Origin: Rhizobium metallidurans
Lineage (GTDB): Bacteria; Pseudomonadota; Alphaproteobacteria; Rhizobiales; Rhizobiaceae
Reading direction: 5' to 3'
Length of the DNA stretch: 64,000 nucleotides
Assembly (NCBI RefSeq): GCF_014196505.1
Contig: NZ_JACIDW010000017.1
Location: 1-64,000, forward strand
The position numbers and the translations under genes are program-made. Numbering within the stretch: the first letter of the stretch is position 1; every line of letters begins with the position of its first letter. Shown piece after piece: positions 16,776 to 24,250 of the stretch. A model generated the notes under the pieces. It saw nothing but the letters and a program-made list of their open reading frames with translations. It did not search any database and was not told the origin of the DNA.

Positions 16776-18118
16776 CACTGCGTCAGTCTCAGTTTGCGGA
16801 TCGATGTCGAGATCGACTTGAACGCGTCGCCGATGCCGGCGCCGGAGGCCTGGTAGAAATGCGCCGAACTCGTCGCGCAGTTCTTCATGCTGTTGATGGC
16901 GGTCTGGTCGCTGCCGAGCTCGAAGCCGATGGTGAAGATGGTGATGCCCTTGGCCTTCGCGGTCGTGCAGATCTTGCTGAGATAGGACGCCGTGTCGCCG
17001 GACATCGTGTTGTTGCTCGGGCTGAGATCCGGCGAGCGCGTGTAGTCCTTCGGACGGAATTGCGCGGTGATCACGCCGTCGGTCATCAGGACCAGCACCT
17101 TCATGGTATCGGCGTCGCTGAAGCTGGAGGGACGGTTTGAGAACTTCGAGGACATCTGGCCGCTGGCGATCGCCGCCTGGACGATGCTCGATGAGGCGGG
17201 ATTGAGCAGCATATAGCCCCACTGCATCGCATTCTGCGTGCCGGTGCCGTCATAGAGTTGCAGCGCGTTCAGCCGGGCCTTGAGAACGGTCGCGTCGTTG
17301 GAGAAATAGGTGATCGCGTCCTCCTCGCCGGGGCACCACCACCACTTTTTTTCCTTGTCCGTCGTGTTGTAGTTCCAGTTCGTGAAGATCGGCAGGTTCG
17401 AACGGGCCTTGAAGCTCGGGATCGCATCGCTGCCGTAGCCCGTATTGTCGAGCTCGAAGCATGATCCCTTGTAGGTCGGGTCCTTGGTCGGCTGCGCCTG
17501 GCCGGTCAGGCGCGTGCCGCCGAGCTTGTCGAACACCGCGGCCCCCACGTTGACGTGGCCCGCATAGGGCACGACGCTGATCGTCGTGTAATCCTTGGTA
17601 TCGTCGGTCAGGATCTGGTCGATGAACTGCTGCGAGGCGACCTTCAGGTTCTTGATCTTGCTGCCGACCATCGAACCGGACATGTCGAGCATCAGCGACA
17701 GCTCGATATTCTGCTTGGCCTCCTCGGCGCTCGACGCCGTCCTGATCGTCAACGTCTTGACGCCTGCCAGATGCATGAAGGCGGTGTTGATCGTGTAGGA
17801 GGCGTTGGCCGAGATCTTGCGCGAGTTCATCGCGGTCGCCTCGGAGAAGTTGATGACCACGTCCGCGCCGTAGGCGAGATTGTTCATGTAGCTTTTCAGG
17901 ACGTCGGCGGTCTTTTGCTTCTGCGACAGCGACGCCGCCGCCAGCACGCCGCGATCAAGCCCATCCTGCATCTCGACGCGCACCGCTTCATAGCGCGCCA
18001 GGTCGACCCCGGCGCCGCCAGCCAGTGTCAACGGCACGAAAAGCAGCGCGACTATCATCGCCACATTGCCGCGCTTGTTGCGCAGCAGTGAACTCACAAG
18101 CTGAACCAAGGATGTCAT
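16775..18118 (-). CDS. TadG-like protein with von Willebrand factor A domain
   Basis: 447 aa, first gene of the tad-like operon. The N-terminal segment NKRGNVAMIVALLFVPLTLAGGAGVDLARY is the TadG/Flp-type membrane anchor (GNVA...P...G..D). A vWA domain follows, with the MIDAS start LDMSGSM near residue 145, Thr/Ser positions downstream and VLVLMTDGVIT near 345. Such proteins sit on the periplasmic face and are thought to support Tad pilus or envelope assembly. Two Cys-containing insertions (SCFELDNTG, WWWCPGEED) interrupt the vWA fold. ATG 18118 opens the operon. Confidence 0.88.
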   Translation of the reverse strand: MTSLVQLVSSLLRNKRGNVAMIVALLFVPLTLAGGAGVDLARYEAVRVEMQDGLDRGVLAAASLSQKQKTADVLKSYMNNLAYGADVVINFSEATAMNSRKISANASYTINTAFMHLAGVKTLTIRTASSAEEAKQNIELSLMLDMSGSMVGSKIKNLKVASQQFIDQILTDDTKDYTTISVVPYAGHVNVGAAVFDKLGGTRLTGQAQPTKDPTYKGSCFELDNTGYGSDAIPSFKARSNLPIFTNWNYNTTDKEKKWWWCPGEEDAITYFSNDATVLKARLNALQLYDGTGTQNAMQWGYMLLNPASSSIVQAAIASGQMSSKFSNRPSSFSDADTMKVLVLMTDGVITAQFRPKDYTRSPDLSPSNNTMSGDTASYLSKICTTAKAKGITIFTIGFELGSDQTAINSMKNCATSSAHFYQASGAGIGDAFKSISTSIRKLRLTQ

Positions 18119-18446
18119 GATTGCCCCCGCATCTGCGAGGTTTGTTTAGGTGGATATCAATTAGAATTTTATGAATCCGTGCGGAAAGTGCTGTAAATAC
18201 AATCACTAAGAGCGGTAATTGTGTAGTGCAATCATGACTGTGTGCCAATGAGTTGCGGGCGTCCTAAATCGTTGCAACCGGTGCGTATCGCATGAGCCGT
18301 TGAAACCGGGCGCGCGAAACTTATGTCTGATGAGTTCACGCCTGCCGCGGCCGCGGCCATGCCAGCCCCGTGCCGCCCAAAAATCATAGAACCGGGATAA
18401 TTCGTCCGCCGGCGCTGCCGCGGTCCTCACAAGGAAACGTTTCAAC
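18119..18446. other. Divergent promoter region between the tad-like operon and the aldo/keto reductase
   Basis: 328 bp, AT-rich over about 18140-18240, which is where the tad-like operon promoter should lie. No gene or repeat element is recognised. The short open frames crossing it have no ribosome binding sites. Confidence 0.45.
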
Positions 18447-19496
18447 ATGCGTTACAACCAGCTCGGAAATACCGGCCTGTTCGTCTCTGAAATCTGCCTG
18501 GGCACCATGACCTTCGGCGCCGCCGACGACAAAAGCCCCTGGGGCGCCATCGCCGATGTGGACCAGAAGGCGGCCGATGCGATCGTCGGTCGGTCGCTGG
18601 CTTCAGGCGTCAATTTCATCGATACCGCCGACGTCTACTCTTTCGGTGATTCCGAGAAGCTGCTCGGCCAGTCGCTGAAGAACCTCGGCGTGGCCCGCAA
18701 GGATGTCGTCATCGCCACCAAGGTCTACGGCGCGATGGGCGACAAGCCGAACGATCGCGGCGCCTCTCGCGGTCACATCATGGATTCGGTCGAAAAAAGC
18801 CTCGAGCGCCTGCAGACCGATCACATCGATCTCTACCAGATCCACGGCACCGACAGCGTCACCCCGATCGACGAGACGCTGCGCGCGATGGACGATCTCG
18901 TCTCGCGCGGTCTTGTCCGCTATGTCGGCGTTTCCAACTGGCAGGCCTGGCGTATCGCCAAGGCGCTCGGCATATCGGAACATCGCGGCTTTGCCCGCTT
19001 CGAAACCGTGCAGGCCTATTATTCCATCGCCGGCCGCGACCTCGAGCGCGATATCGTGCCGATGATGAACGAGGAGAAGGTCGGGCTGATGGTCTGGTCG
19101 CCGCTGGCCGGCGGGCTGCTTTCGGGCAAGTATGGCCCCGGCGCGCCTGGGAACGGTGAAGGCCGCCGCGCTGCCTTCGACTTTCCGCCCGTCGACAAGG
19201 ACCGCGCCTGGGCCTGCGTCGCCGTCATGCGCGAGATCGCCGAAAAGCATGGCGTCAGCGTCGCCACCGTGGCGCTTGCCTATGTGCTTGCCAAGCCCTT
19301 CGTGACATCGGTCATCATCGGCGCCAAACGCATCGAGCAACTCGACCAGAACCTCGCAGCCGTCGCGCTGAAGCTCGACGCCGACGATCTGAAGAGGCTG
19401 GACGAGGTGAGCGAACTGGCGCCCGAATATCCCGGCTGGATGCTGACCCGCCAGGGCGCCGGTCGCCGCCCGCAGCCTTTCGAGCCGAAGGGCTAA
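18447..19496 (+). CDS. Aldo/keto reductase
   Basis: NADPH-dependent oxidoreductase with a TIM-barrel fold, 349 aa. Catalytic tetrad visible in order: Asp and Tyr in NFIDTADVYSFGDSE, Lys in VIATKVYG, His in YQIHGTDS. The C-terminal cofactor region FVTSVIIGAKRIEQLDQNL is present. Similar proteins act on varied aldehydes; no substrate can be assigned. ATG 18447 follows AAGGAAA. A strong hairpin (19511-19540) follows the stop. It faces the DUF305 gene convergently. Confidence 0.92.
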   Translation: MRYNQLGNTGLFVSEICLGTMTFGAADDKSPWGAIADVDQKAADAIVGRSLASGVNFIDTADVYSFGDSEKLLGQSLKNLGVARKDVVIATKVYGAMGDKPNDRGASRGHIMDSVEKSLERLQTDHIDLYQIHGTDSVTPIDETLRAMDDLVSRGLVRYVGVSNWQAWRIAKALGISEHRGFARFETVQAYYSIAGRDLERDIVPMMNEEKVGLMVWSPLAGGLLSGKYGPGAPGNGEGRRAAFDFPPVDKDRAWACVAVMREIAEKHGVSVATVALAYVLAKPFVTSVIIGAKRIEQLDQNLAAVALKLDADDLKRLDEVSELAPEYPGWMLTRQGAGRRPQPFEPKG

Positions 19497-19510
19497 GCGC
19501 GGATTGAAGC

Positions 19511-19540
19511 GCCGGACGCCGGGGAGACCGGGCGTCCGGC
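19511..19540 (+). terminator. Hairpin terminator after the aldo/keto reductase
   Basis: GCCGGACGCC and GGCGTCCGGC form a perfect 10-bp stem with a 10-nt loop, 14 bp after the stop at 19496, followed by TTGTC. It lies between convergent genes and could serve both; the U-run is short in both directions. Confidence 0.6.
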
Positions 19541-19560
19541 TTGTCATCGATGAGGCGGCC

Positions 19561-19932
19561 TTACTTGGCGTTCGCCTTCAGCCATGCCTGCATCTCGGTG
19601 ATCTCGGCTTCCTGCGCCTTGATGACGCCCTCGGCCAGCTTGCGCATGTCGGCATCCTTGCCGTATTGCAGTTCCACTTTGGCCATGTCGATCGCTCCCT
19701 GGTGGTGGGCGATCATGCCGCGCACGAAGTCGACATCGGCATTGCCGCTGTATTCGATCATCATGCCCTTGTGCATTTTGTTGTTGGCCTCTGAAAAGGC
19801 GCGGCTGGACGGGCCGTCGTCGCCCATCGGCATGCTCATATCCATGGTCTTGTCTTCCGCGCCTGCGGGAAGAGCGGTGAGCGAAAGGCCGGCGACGAGC
19901 CCGGTCGTGAGAACGAGTAGTTTAAAAGACAT
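19561..19932 (-). CDS. DUF305 family exported protein
   Basis: 123 aa with a signal peptide (MSFKLLVLTTGLVAGLSLTALPAGA). Seen: a Met/Asp-rich segment MDMSMPMGDDG, then the DUF305 core with MHKGMM, FVRGMIAHHQGAIDMAK and a C-terminal helical part. The His/Met-rich motifs suggest metal binding, and DUF305 genes are often found beside copper-resistance genes; here the upstream neighbour also encodes a Cys/Met/His-rich exported protein. ATG 19932 is preceded by AGGAAGG. A role in periplasmic copper handling is inference from context. Confidence 0.88.
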   Translation of the reverse strand: MSFKLLVLTTGLVAGLSLTALPAGAEDKTMDMSMPMGDDGPSSRAFSEANNKMHKGMMIEYSGNADVDFVRGMIAHHQGAIDMAKVELQYGKDADMRKLAEGVIKAQEAEITEMQAWLKANAK

Positions 19933-19991
19933 GGGATATCCTTCCTCTGTCTAACAATGAAAATCCGATGCGGCTGATAGCGCCGCGTTTC

Positions 19992-20381
19992 TCAGGGTCT
20001 TGATTGTCGGATCGGACGGGGAGGGGGAGCCAGTGGCGCCGGCCTTGCGCCGGGAAGAGCAAGCGCGATCGCCGGCGAGGGATAGGAGAACGCCTGCTTG
20101 CCATCGTCGTGAACGATCACGTCGACGGGCACGACCAGACAGGCGGAACAGAGCGGCATGTGCGTCATGCCGCCGCCCTCGCAAGGGCTCTTCGCCAACG
20201 CCGAGGCCTTGATGCTGTTCCCCATCTCCATATCGGCCATAGCTTGATGCGACATGCCCGTGCTCATATCGGCAGCGGCAGGCTGGTTCATCGACGCGCA
20301 CATGGGGCATCCGGCCCACGCGAACATCGTTCCGTAGGCCAGCCAGGCAAGCATCATCATCGCGATAGACAGCAGGCGCAT
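19992..20381 (-). CDS. Cys/Met/His-rich exported protein, putative metal-binding
   Basis: 129 aa from ATG 20381, where a hydrophobic signal or anchor segment begins (MRLLSIAMMMLAWLAYGTMFAWA). After it come CPMCASM, a Met/His stretch (MSTGMSHQAMADMEMGN), CEGGG.MTHMPLCSAC and a proline-rich tail. The pattern resembles small periplasmic proteins of copper-responsive loci, but I cannot name the family. It lies 59 bp upstream of the DUF305 gene and 49 bp downstream of the brnA stop, all on the same strand. Cotranscription with DUF305 is likely. Confidence 0.7.
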   Translation of the reverse strand: MRLLSIAMMMLAWLAYGTMFAWAGCPMCASMNQPAAADMSTGMSHQAMADMEMGNSIKASALAKSPCEGGGMTHMPLCSACLVVPVDVIVHDDGKQAFSYPSPAIALALPGARPAPLAPPPRPIRQSRP

Positions 20382-20430
20382 CGGCAAAACATAGGCAATC
20401 GCGCCACCAATGCCAAGACGTCGCGTTGCG

Positions 20431-20745
20431 CTAATCGAGCTTGGCGGCCTTGCGCAGCGCATCGTTGATCCGCCCCTGCCAGCCCTTGCCGGTCGCCTTA
20501 AAGGCGTCGATCACGTCGGGATCGAGCCTGAGCGATATCTGCCGCTTCGGGCTCTCCATCGCCGGCCGGCCGCGTGAACGCCTGATGCTCTCGGCAAACT
20601 CGGGAAAGACCTCGGCAAAGGGGCGCGCCTTCTTGAAGTCCTCTTCGGTCCACTCGGGATTGTCGGGATCGTCGGCGATACCACGTTGGATCGCGGCCTC
20701 CTCCTCGTCAGTGAGGTCGAGGATCTTTCGACTGGAATTGTTCAT
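20431..20745 (-). CDS. brnA: BrnA-type antitoxin
   Basis: 104 aa. The C-terminal part (SPKRQISLRLDPDVIDAFKATGKGWQGRINDALRKAAK) is the BrnA ribbon-helix-helix DNA-binding domain; the N-terminal part, rich in Asp/Glu, would wrap the toxin. It neutralises BrnT and, by family knowledge, represses the operon. It starts inside the brnT gene (38-nt overlap), has AGGAAAGGAGG before ATG 20745 and is second in the operon, the usual brnT-brnA order. Confidence 0.9.
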   Translation of the reverse strand: MNNSSRKILDLTDEEEAAIQRGIADDPDNPEWTEEDFKKARPFAEVFPEFAESIRRSRGRPAMESPKRQISLRLDPDVIDAFKATGKGWQGRINDALRKAAKLD

Positions 20746-20986
20746 AGAGCCTCCTTTCCTGGCGGCTTGCCCGGCGCATCGAGATGACCGAAATGCCCTC
20801 GCTCCCGAGAACAGCGAAAACGACGGCGATCACATCCTCGATCAGGATGCCCACGGCCTTCAGCCTCGGGCTCCTGGCGTCGAGGATCAACGCCGCCGCG
20901 AAGAAATCCTCATCCAGGTCGCGAAAGTCCAGCCCATGCTTCGCAGCATTGCGGACACGTTTCGGCTCATCCCAAACGATCTTCAT
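20708..20986 (-). CDS. brnT: BrnT-type ribonuclease toxin
   Basis: 92 aa. Seen: VWDEPKRVRNAAKHGLDFRD, the characteristic N-terminus of BrnT (DUF497) toxins, then DARSPR and the C-terminal ISMRRASRQERRLYE with the Arg/Glu residues typical of the RelE-like fold. Expected to cleave RNA in the absence of BrnA. The ATG at 20986 lies next to an inverted-repeat operator candidate (21010-21038). The length is normal and the motifs are intact, so it is probably functional. Confidence 0.9.
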   Translation of the reverse strand: MKIVWDEPKRVRNAAKHGLDFRDLDEDFFAAALILDARSPRLKAVGILIEDVIAVVFAVLGSEGISVISMRRASRQERRLYEQFQSKDPRPH

Positions 20987-21009
20987 CGATACGATATCGC
21001 AAAATAAAA

Positions 21010-21038
21010 GTGATACAATAAATCTTTGATTGCATCAC
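21010..21038. promoter_or_regulatory. Inverted-repeat operator candidate for the brnTA operon
   Basis: GTGATACAAT and ATTGCATCAC are inverted copies (9 of 10 positions) separated by 9 bp, starting 24 bp upstream of the brnT ATG within an AT-rich promoter stretch. Flanking GATATC sequences on both sides extend the symmetry loosely. A ribbon-helix-helix BrnA dimer is the expected ligand; this is inference. Confidence 0.45.
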
Positions 21039-21051
21039 GATATCCTGCAAT

Positions 21052-21807
21052 TCAGCAGGCCGCAATCACCTGATGCACGACCTCGTAATCCGGACTTTCC
21101 TCGCCGATCGGCACCACCGGCCAGGCCCATGCCGCCCGCGCCTCCGGCATCGCGACCCCGTGCATCAGATCGCTCTCCTCACGGGTCTGCCCATTGCGGT
21201 CGATCACGGCATAGGAGATGTCGGTGACGAGGCAGCTCTTGAACGGCATGCGCGACAGCCCGGAGATATGCGCCGCGATCAGCTGCTCCACCGTATCGTC
21301 AGGCATCCGCTCGCGCTCCGCCTCGAACCGCCGCTGAACGCCGCGCCCGACCTGCGAGAGCAGATTGGCCGAAACGACGAGGTCGAGATAGGGCACGTTG
21401 CGCAGGAAGCCCAGCGGCTCCGGCTGTTCGCCGGCCGCGAGCGCGTCATAGCCCGAGAGATCGCGCTCGATCAGCCGGACATTGCGATAAGCCTTGCGGC
21501 GCATCTTCATCCTGACCGTCGCGACATGCACGAGATCGATCAGAACGACAGTATCGAAGTTGGCCGCCAGCTCCCGGATCGGCACGTCGCGCAGCAGGCC
21601 GGAGCCCAGCACCACGGCCGTCCGCCGCTGCTTGCAACCCGCCATGGCCACAAGGATCGCCCGCCGCGTATTCTCCTCGTGCTCCGCCCACTGCCGGCTG
21701 CAACGATTGGCGCGGGACCACAGATTGACGGAGTAGCGGATATATTTGCGGTGCGGCTTGCTGGTGAAGGGAAGGGTGGCGGCGTAGAGGAGGGCTTCTG
21801 CGATCAC
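21052..21807 (-). CDS. Conserved hypothetical protein, methyltransferase-like Rossmann fold
   Basis: 251 aa, GTG start at 21807, 10 nt after the relE-like stop. The middle part has a Rossmann-type nucleotide-binding pattern: AVVLGSGLLRDVPIRELA, then VVLIDLVHVATVRMKMRRK with an acidic residue ending strand 2, then RDLSGYDAL and DLVVSANLLSQ. This suggests a class I SAM-dependent methyltransferase fold, but the catalytic motifs are not diagnostic and the substrate is unknown. The run RelB-RelE-this protein is on one strand with tight spacing, which suggests cotranscription. Confidence 0.6.
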   Translation of the reverse strand: MIAEALLYAATLPFTSKPHRKYIRYSVNLWSRANRCSRQWAEHEENTRRAILVAMAGCKQRRTAVVLGSGLLRDVPIRELAANFDTVVLIDLVHVATVRMKMRRKAYRNVRLIERDLSGYDALAAGEQPEPLGFLRNVPYLDLVVSANLLSQVGRGVQRRFEAERERMPDDTVEQLIAAHISGLSRMPFKSCLVTDISYAVIDRNGQTREESDLMHGVAMPEARAAWAWPVVPIGEESPDYEVVHQVIAAC

Positions 21808-21817
21808 TATGTTGCTT

Positions 21818-22087
21818 TCAGCGATAAATGTCCCGGCGATGGCCGATTTCGACCACGAGCACGACTAGCTTCTGGTCCTGAATATCGCAGATGATGCGGT
21901 AGTCGCCGACCTCATAGCGCCAATAGCTGCCAAGCGCATGGCCCTTCAAGGCCTTGCCGAGGTCGCGCGGATTTTCGTGGGTGACCAGCCGCTCGTCCAA
22001 GAATTGCCGGATACGCCTGCGAATGACCGGATCGAGCTTCTTGGTGTATTTCTGGGCCGAGATCGTATACTCAATCGTCCATGCCAC
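21818..22087 (-). CDS. RelE/ParE-family toxin
   Basis: 89 aa. Seen: AQKYTKKLDPVIRRRIRQFL near the N-terminus, NPRDLGKALKGHALGSYWRYEVGDYRIICDI and VVEIGHRRDIYR at the C-terminus, the canonical RelE-family pattern with basic residues and a terminal Tyr-Arg. Expected to be a ribosome-dependent mRNA interferase. It starts within the last codons of the antitoxin gene (17-nt overlap), which is typical of the antitoxin-first order. Confidence 0.92.
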   Translation of the reverse strand: MAWTIEYTISAQKYTKKLDPVIRRRIRQFLDERLVTHENPRDLGKALKGHALGSYWRYEVGDYRIICDIQDQKLVVLVVEIGHRRDIYR

Positions 22088-22298
22088 GCCAGAACTCCTC
22101 GGAGCTGATGACCTGGTCTTCTCCCTTGCGGAGGCGCTCCATTGCCGCCTCGGCGAGCGCGATGTCGTGCAAATCCTCCAGGTGCTGTCCGATCACGTCG
22201 CGCACATAGGCGTCCGGCGCAGCACCCGCTTCGGCCGCATATTCCTCGACGAGCTTCATCATCTCGTCCGGCATTTCGATCGTGACGCGCTTGTTCAT
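22071..22298 (-). CDS. RelB-like ribbon-helix-helix antitoxin
   Basis: 75 aa from ATG 22298 (MNKRVTIEMPDEMMKLVEEY). The N-terminal strand-helix-helix fits a ribbon-helix-helix DNA-binding domain, and the acidic C-terminal helix (LRKGEDQVISSEEFWRGM) ends in the usual SSEEFWRGL-type toxin-contact motif. It precedes and overlaps the RelE-like gene and is divergent from hisS, with 128 bp between starts. Confidence 0.88.
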   Translation of the reverse strand: MNKRVTIEMPDEMMKLVEEYAAEAGAAPDAYVRDVIGQHLEDLHDIALAEAAMERLRKGEDQVISSEEFWRGMDD

Positions 22299-22426
22299 GG
22301 CGATGATCCCTTCAGATGATCGAGATATACCATCCGATCGCACACTTCGCCAGCCACCACACTTGCCGCATCCGGCCCTTTCCGCTAGGAAACCGCCACT
22401 GTCACACCGAGCGGAAGACGTTGGAA

Positions 22427-24070
22427 ATGAACGACAAGCAGAAGAAACCACAAAAGCTCAAGGCCAGACTTCCCCGCGGCTTCGTCGATCGTTCGGCGGC
22501 CGATATTCGCGCCGTCAACGAGATGACCGCGAAGATCCGCGAAGTCTATGAGCATTATGGTTTCGATCCTGTCGAAACGCCGCTCTTCGAATACACCGAT
22601 GCGCTCGGCAAGTTCCTGCCCGATGCCGACCGGCCGAACGAAGGCGTCTTCTCGCTGCAGGACGACGACGAGCAGTGGATGTCGCTGCGCTACGACCTGA
22701 CGGCGCCGCTGGCCCGCCATGTCGCGGAAAACTTCAACGAGATCCAGCTGCCCTACCGCACCTATCGCGCCGGCTATGTCTTCCGCAACGAAAAGCCCGG
22801 CCCTGGCCGCTTCCGCCAGTTTATGCAGTTCGACGCCGACACCGTTGGTGCGCCAGGCGTGCAGGCCGATGCCGAAATGTGCATGATGATGGCCGATACG
22901 CTGGAAGCCCTCGGCATCAAGCGCGGTGACTACGTCATTCGCGTCAACAATCGCAAGGTTCTGGATGGCGTTCTGGAAGCGATCGGCCTCGGCGGCGACG
23001 ACAAGGCAGCCCAGCGCCTTAACGTGCTGCGCGCCATCGACAAGCTCGACAAGTTCGGCCCCGAGGGTGTGGCTCTCCTGCTCGGCCCCGGCCGCAAGGA
23101 TGAATCAGGCGATTTCACCAAGGGCGCCGGGCTGAATGAAGAGCAGATCGCCATCATTACCATGATGTTCAAGCCGACTGTTATTAGTTGGTCGCAGGCA
23201 GTGCCGGGTGATATCGCTACAATAGACGTTGAGATGGGAGAACCATGGCGGTTTGCTCCTCTAAAAGCGCAGTTTATTGCAATGGGAGCAGAAGCATCGA
23301 GTACCTTCAACGAAGGTGGTGACGAACTCAATACCATGAGCGCGTTGTTCTCTGCCGCTGGTTACGGTCCTGACCGCATCAAGATCGACCCCTCCGTCGT
23401 CCGAGGCCTCGAATACTACACCGGCCCGGTCTACGAAGCCGAGCTTCTGTTCGACGTCACCAACGAAAAAGGCGAGAAGGTCGTCTTCGGTTCCGTCGGT
23501 GGCGGCGGTCGTTATGATGGTCTGGTCTCCCGCTTCATGGGCCAGCCGGTTCCGGCAACAGGCTTCTCCATCGGCGTCTCGCGCCTGATGACGGCGCTGA
23601 AGAACCTCGGCAAGCTCGGCCAGAGCGAGGTTATCGAACCCGTCCTCGTCACCGTCATGGATGGCGATGTCGAGGCCATGGGCCGCTATCAGCGGATCAC
23701 CCAGGAACTCCGCCAGGCCGGCATCCGCGCCGAAATGTACCAGGGCAACTGGAAGAAGTTCGGTAATCAGCTGAAATACGCCGACCGCCGCGGCTGCCCC
23801 GTCGCCATCATCCAGGGCGGAGATGAGCGCGCCGACGGCGTCGTGCAGATCAAGGACCTGATCGAGGGCAAGCGCCTCTCTGGCGAGATCGAGGACAACG
23901 CCTCGTGGCGCGAAGCACGTGTCGCGCAGGAAACGGTCGAGGAGGCCGATCTGGTCGCCAAGGTGAAGGAGATCCTGGCGGCGCAGGCGGAAGATCGGCG
24001 CCGAGGCGCCGATGACTATTACGAGGAATATGATCGCAATCAAGTTGGTAGCACTAATGACCACGAATGA
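22427..24070 (+). CDS. hisS: Histidyl-tRNA synthetase
   Basis: Class II aminoacyl-tRNA synthetase that charges tRNA-His. 547 aa from ATG 22427 (MNDKQKKPQKLKARLPRGF), longer than the roughly 505 aa usual in rhizobia. Seen: motif 2 RAGYVFRNEKPGPGRFRQF, the histidine-binding GLEYYTGPVYE, motif 3 GFSIGVSRL and a C-terminal anticodon-binding domain. Residues about 244-313 (23155-23365) have atypical codon use and lower GC (about 49 percent over 23161-23340 by hand count) in a family-variable insertion region. A 25-residue tail (DDYYEEYDRNQVGSTNDHE at the end) also looks atypical. The frame is continuous throughout. Confidence 0.95.
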   Translation: MNDKQKKPQKLKARLPRGFVDRSAADIRAVNEMTAKIREVYEHYGFDPVETPLFEYTDALGKFLPDADRPNEGVFSLQDDDEQWMSLRYDLTAPLARHVAENFNEIQLPYRTYRAGYVFRNEKPGPGRFRQFMQFDADTVGAPGVQADAEMCMMMADTLEALGIKRGDYVIRVNNRKVLDGVLEAIGLGGDDKAAQRLNVLRAIDKLDKFGPEGVALLLGPGRKDESGDFTKGAGLNEEQIAIITMMFKPTVISWSQAVPGDIATIDVEMGEPWRFAPLKAQFIAMGAEASSTFNEGGDELNTMSALFSAAGYGPDRIKIDPSVVRGLEYYTGPVYEAELLFDVTNEKGEKVVFGSVGGGGRYDGLVSRFMGQPVPATGFSIGVSRLMTALKNLGKLGQSEVIEPVLVTVMDGDVEAMGRYQRITQELRQAGIRAEMYQGNWKKFGNQLKYADRRGCPVAIIQGGDERADGVVQIKDLIEGKRLSGEIEDNASWREARVAQETVEEADLVAKVKEILAAQAEDRRRGADDYYEEYDRNQVGSTNDHE

Positions 24071-24080
24071 TGCCGATCTT

Positions 24081-24239
24081 CCCTTCTCCCCTCGGGGAGA
24101 AGGTGGCCCGAAGGGTCGGATGAGGGGGCTGCTCGGTAGAAGCTGTCCTTCGCTGTCCGCTCAGGACATTCGTCGTTTACACTCCTCATCCCCCTCATCT
24201 GCCCTGTCGGGCATCTTCTCCCCGGTGGGGAGAAGAGGG
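24081..24239. repeat. Palindromic intergenic element between hisS and hisZ (element E2)
   Basis: Left arm 24081-24127 and right arm 24184-24239 are imperfect inverted repeats, each carrying its own short palindrome (CTTCTCCCC/GGGGAGAAG). The element fills nearly the whole 180-bp hisS-hisZ gap. Its right edge provides the purine-rich GAAGAGGGAG that precedes the hisZ ATG. The general architecture is that of E1, E3, E4 and E5, but the sequence is a separate subfamily. Confidence 0.75.
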
Positions 24240-24250
24240 AGCTCCCGTCC

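Noticed and set aside
23155..23365. Frameshift or sequencing error in hisS
   Set aside because: The reading frame is open across the whole block and conserved motifs on both sides are in the same frame; two compensating frameshifts are unlikely to keep a 70-residue open stretch with plausible protein composition.
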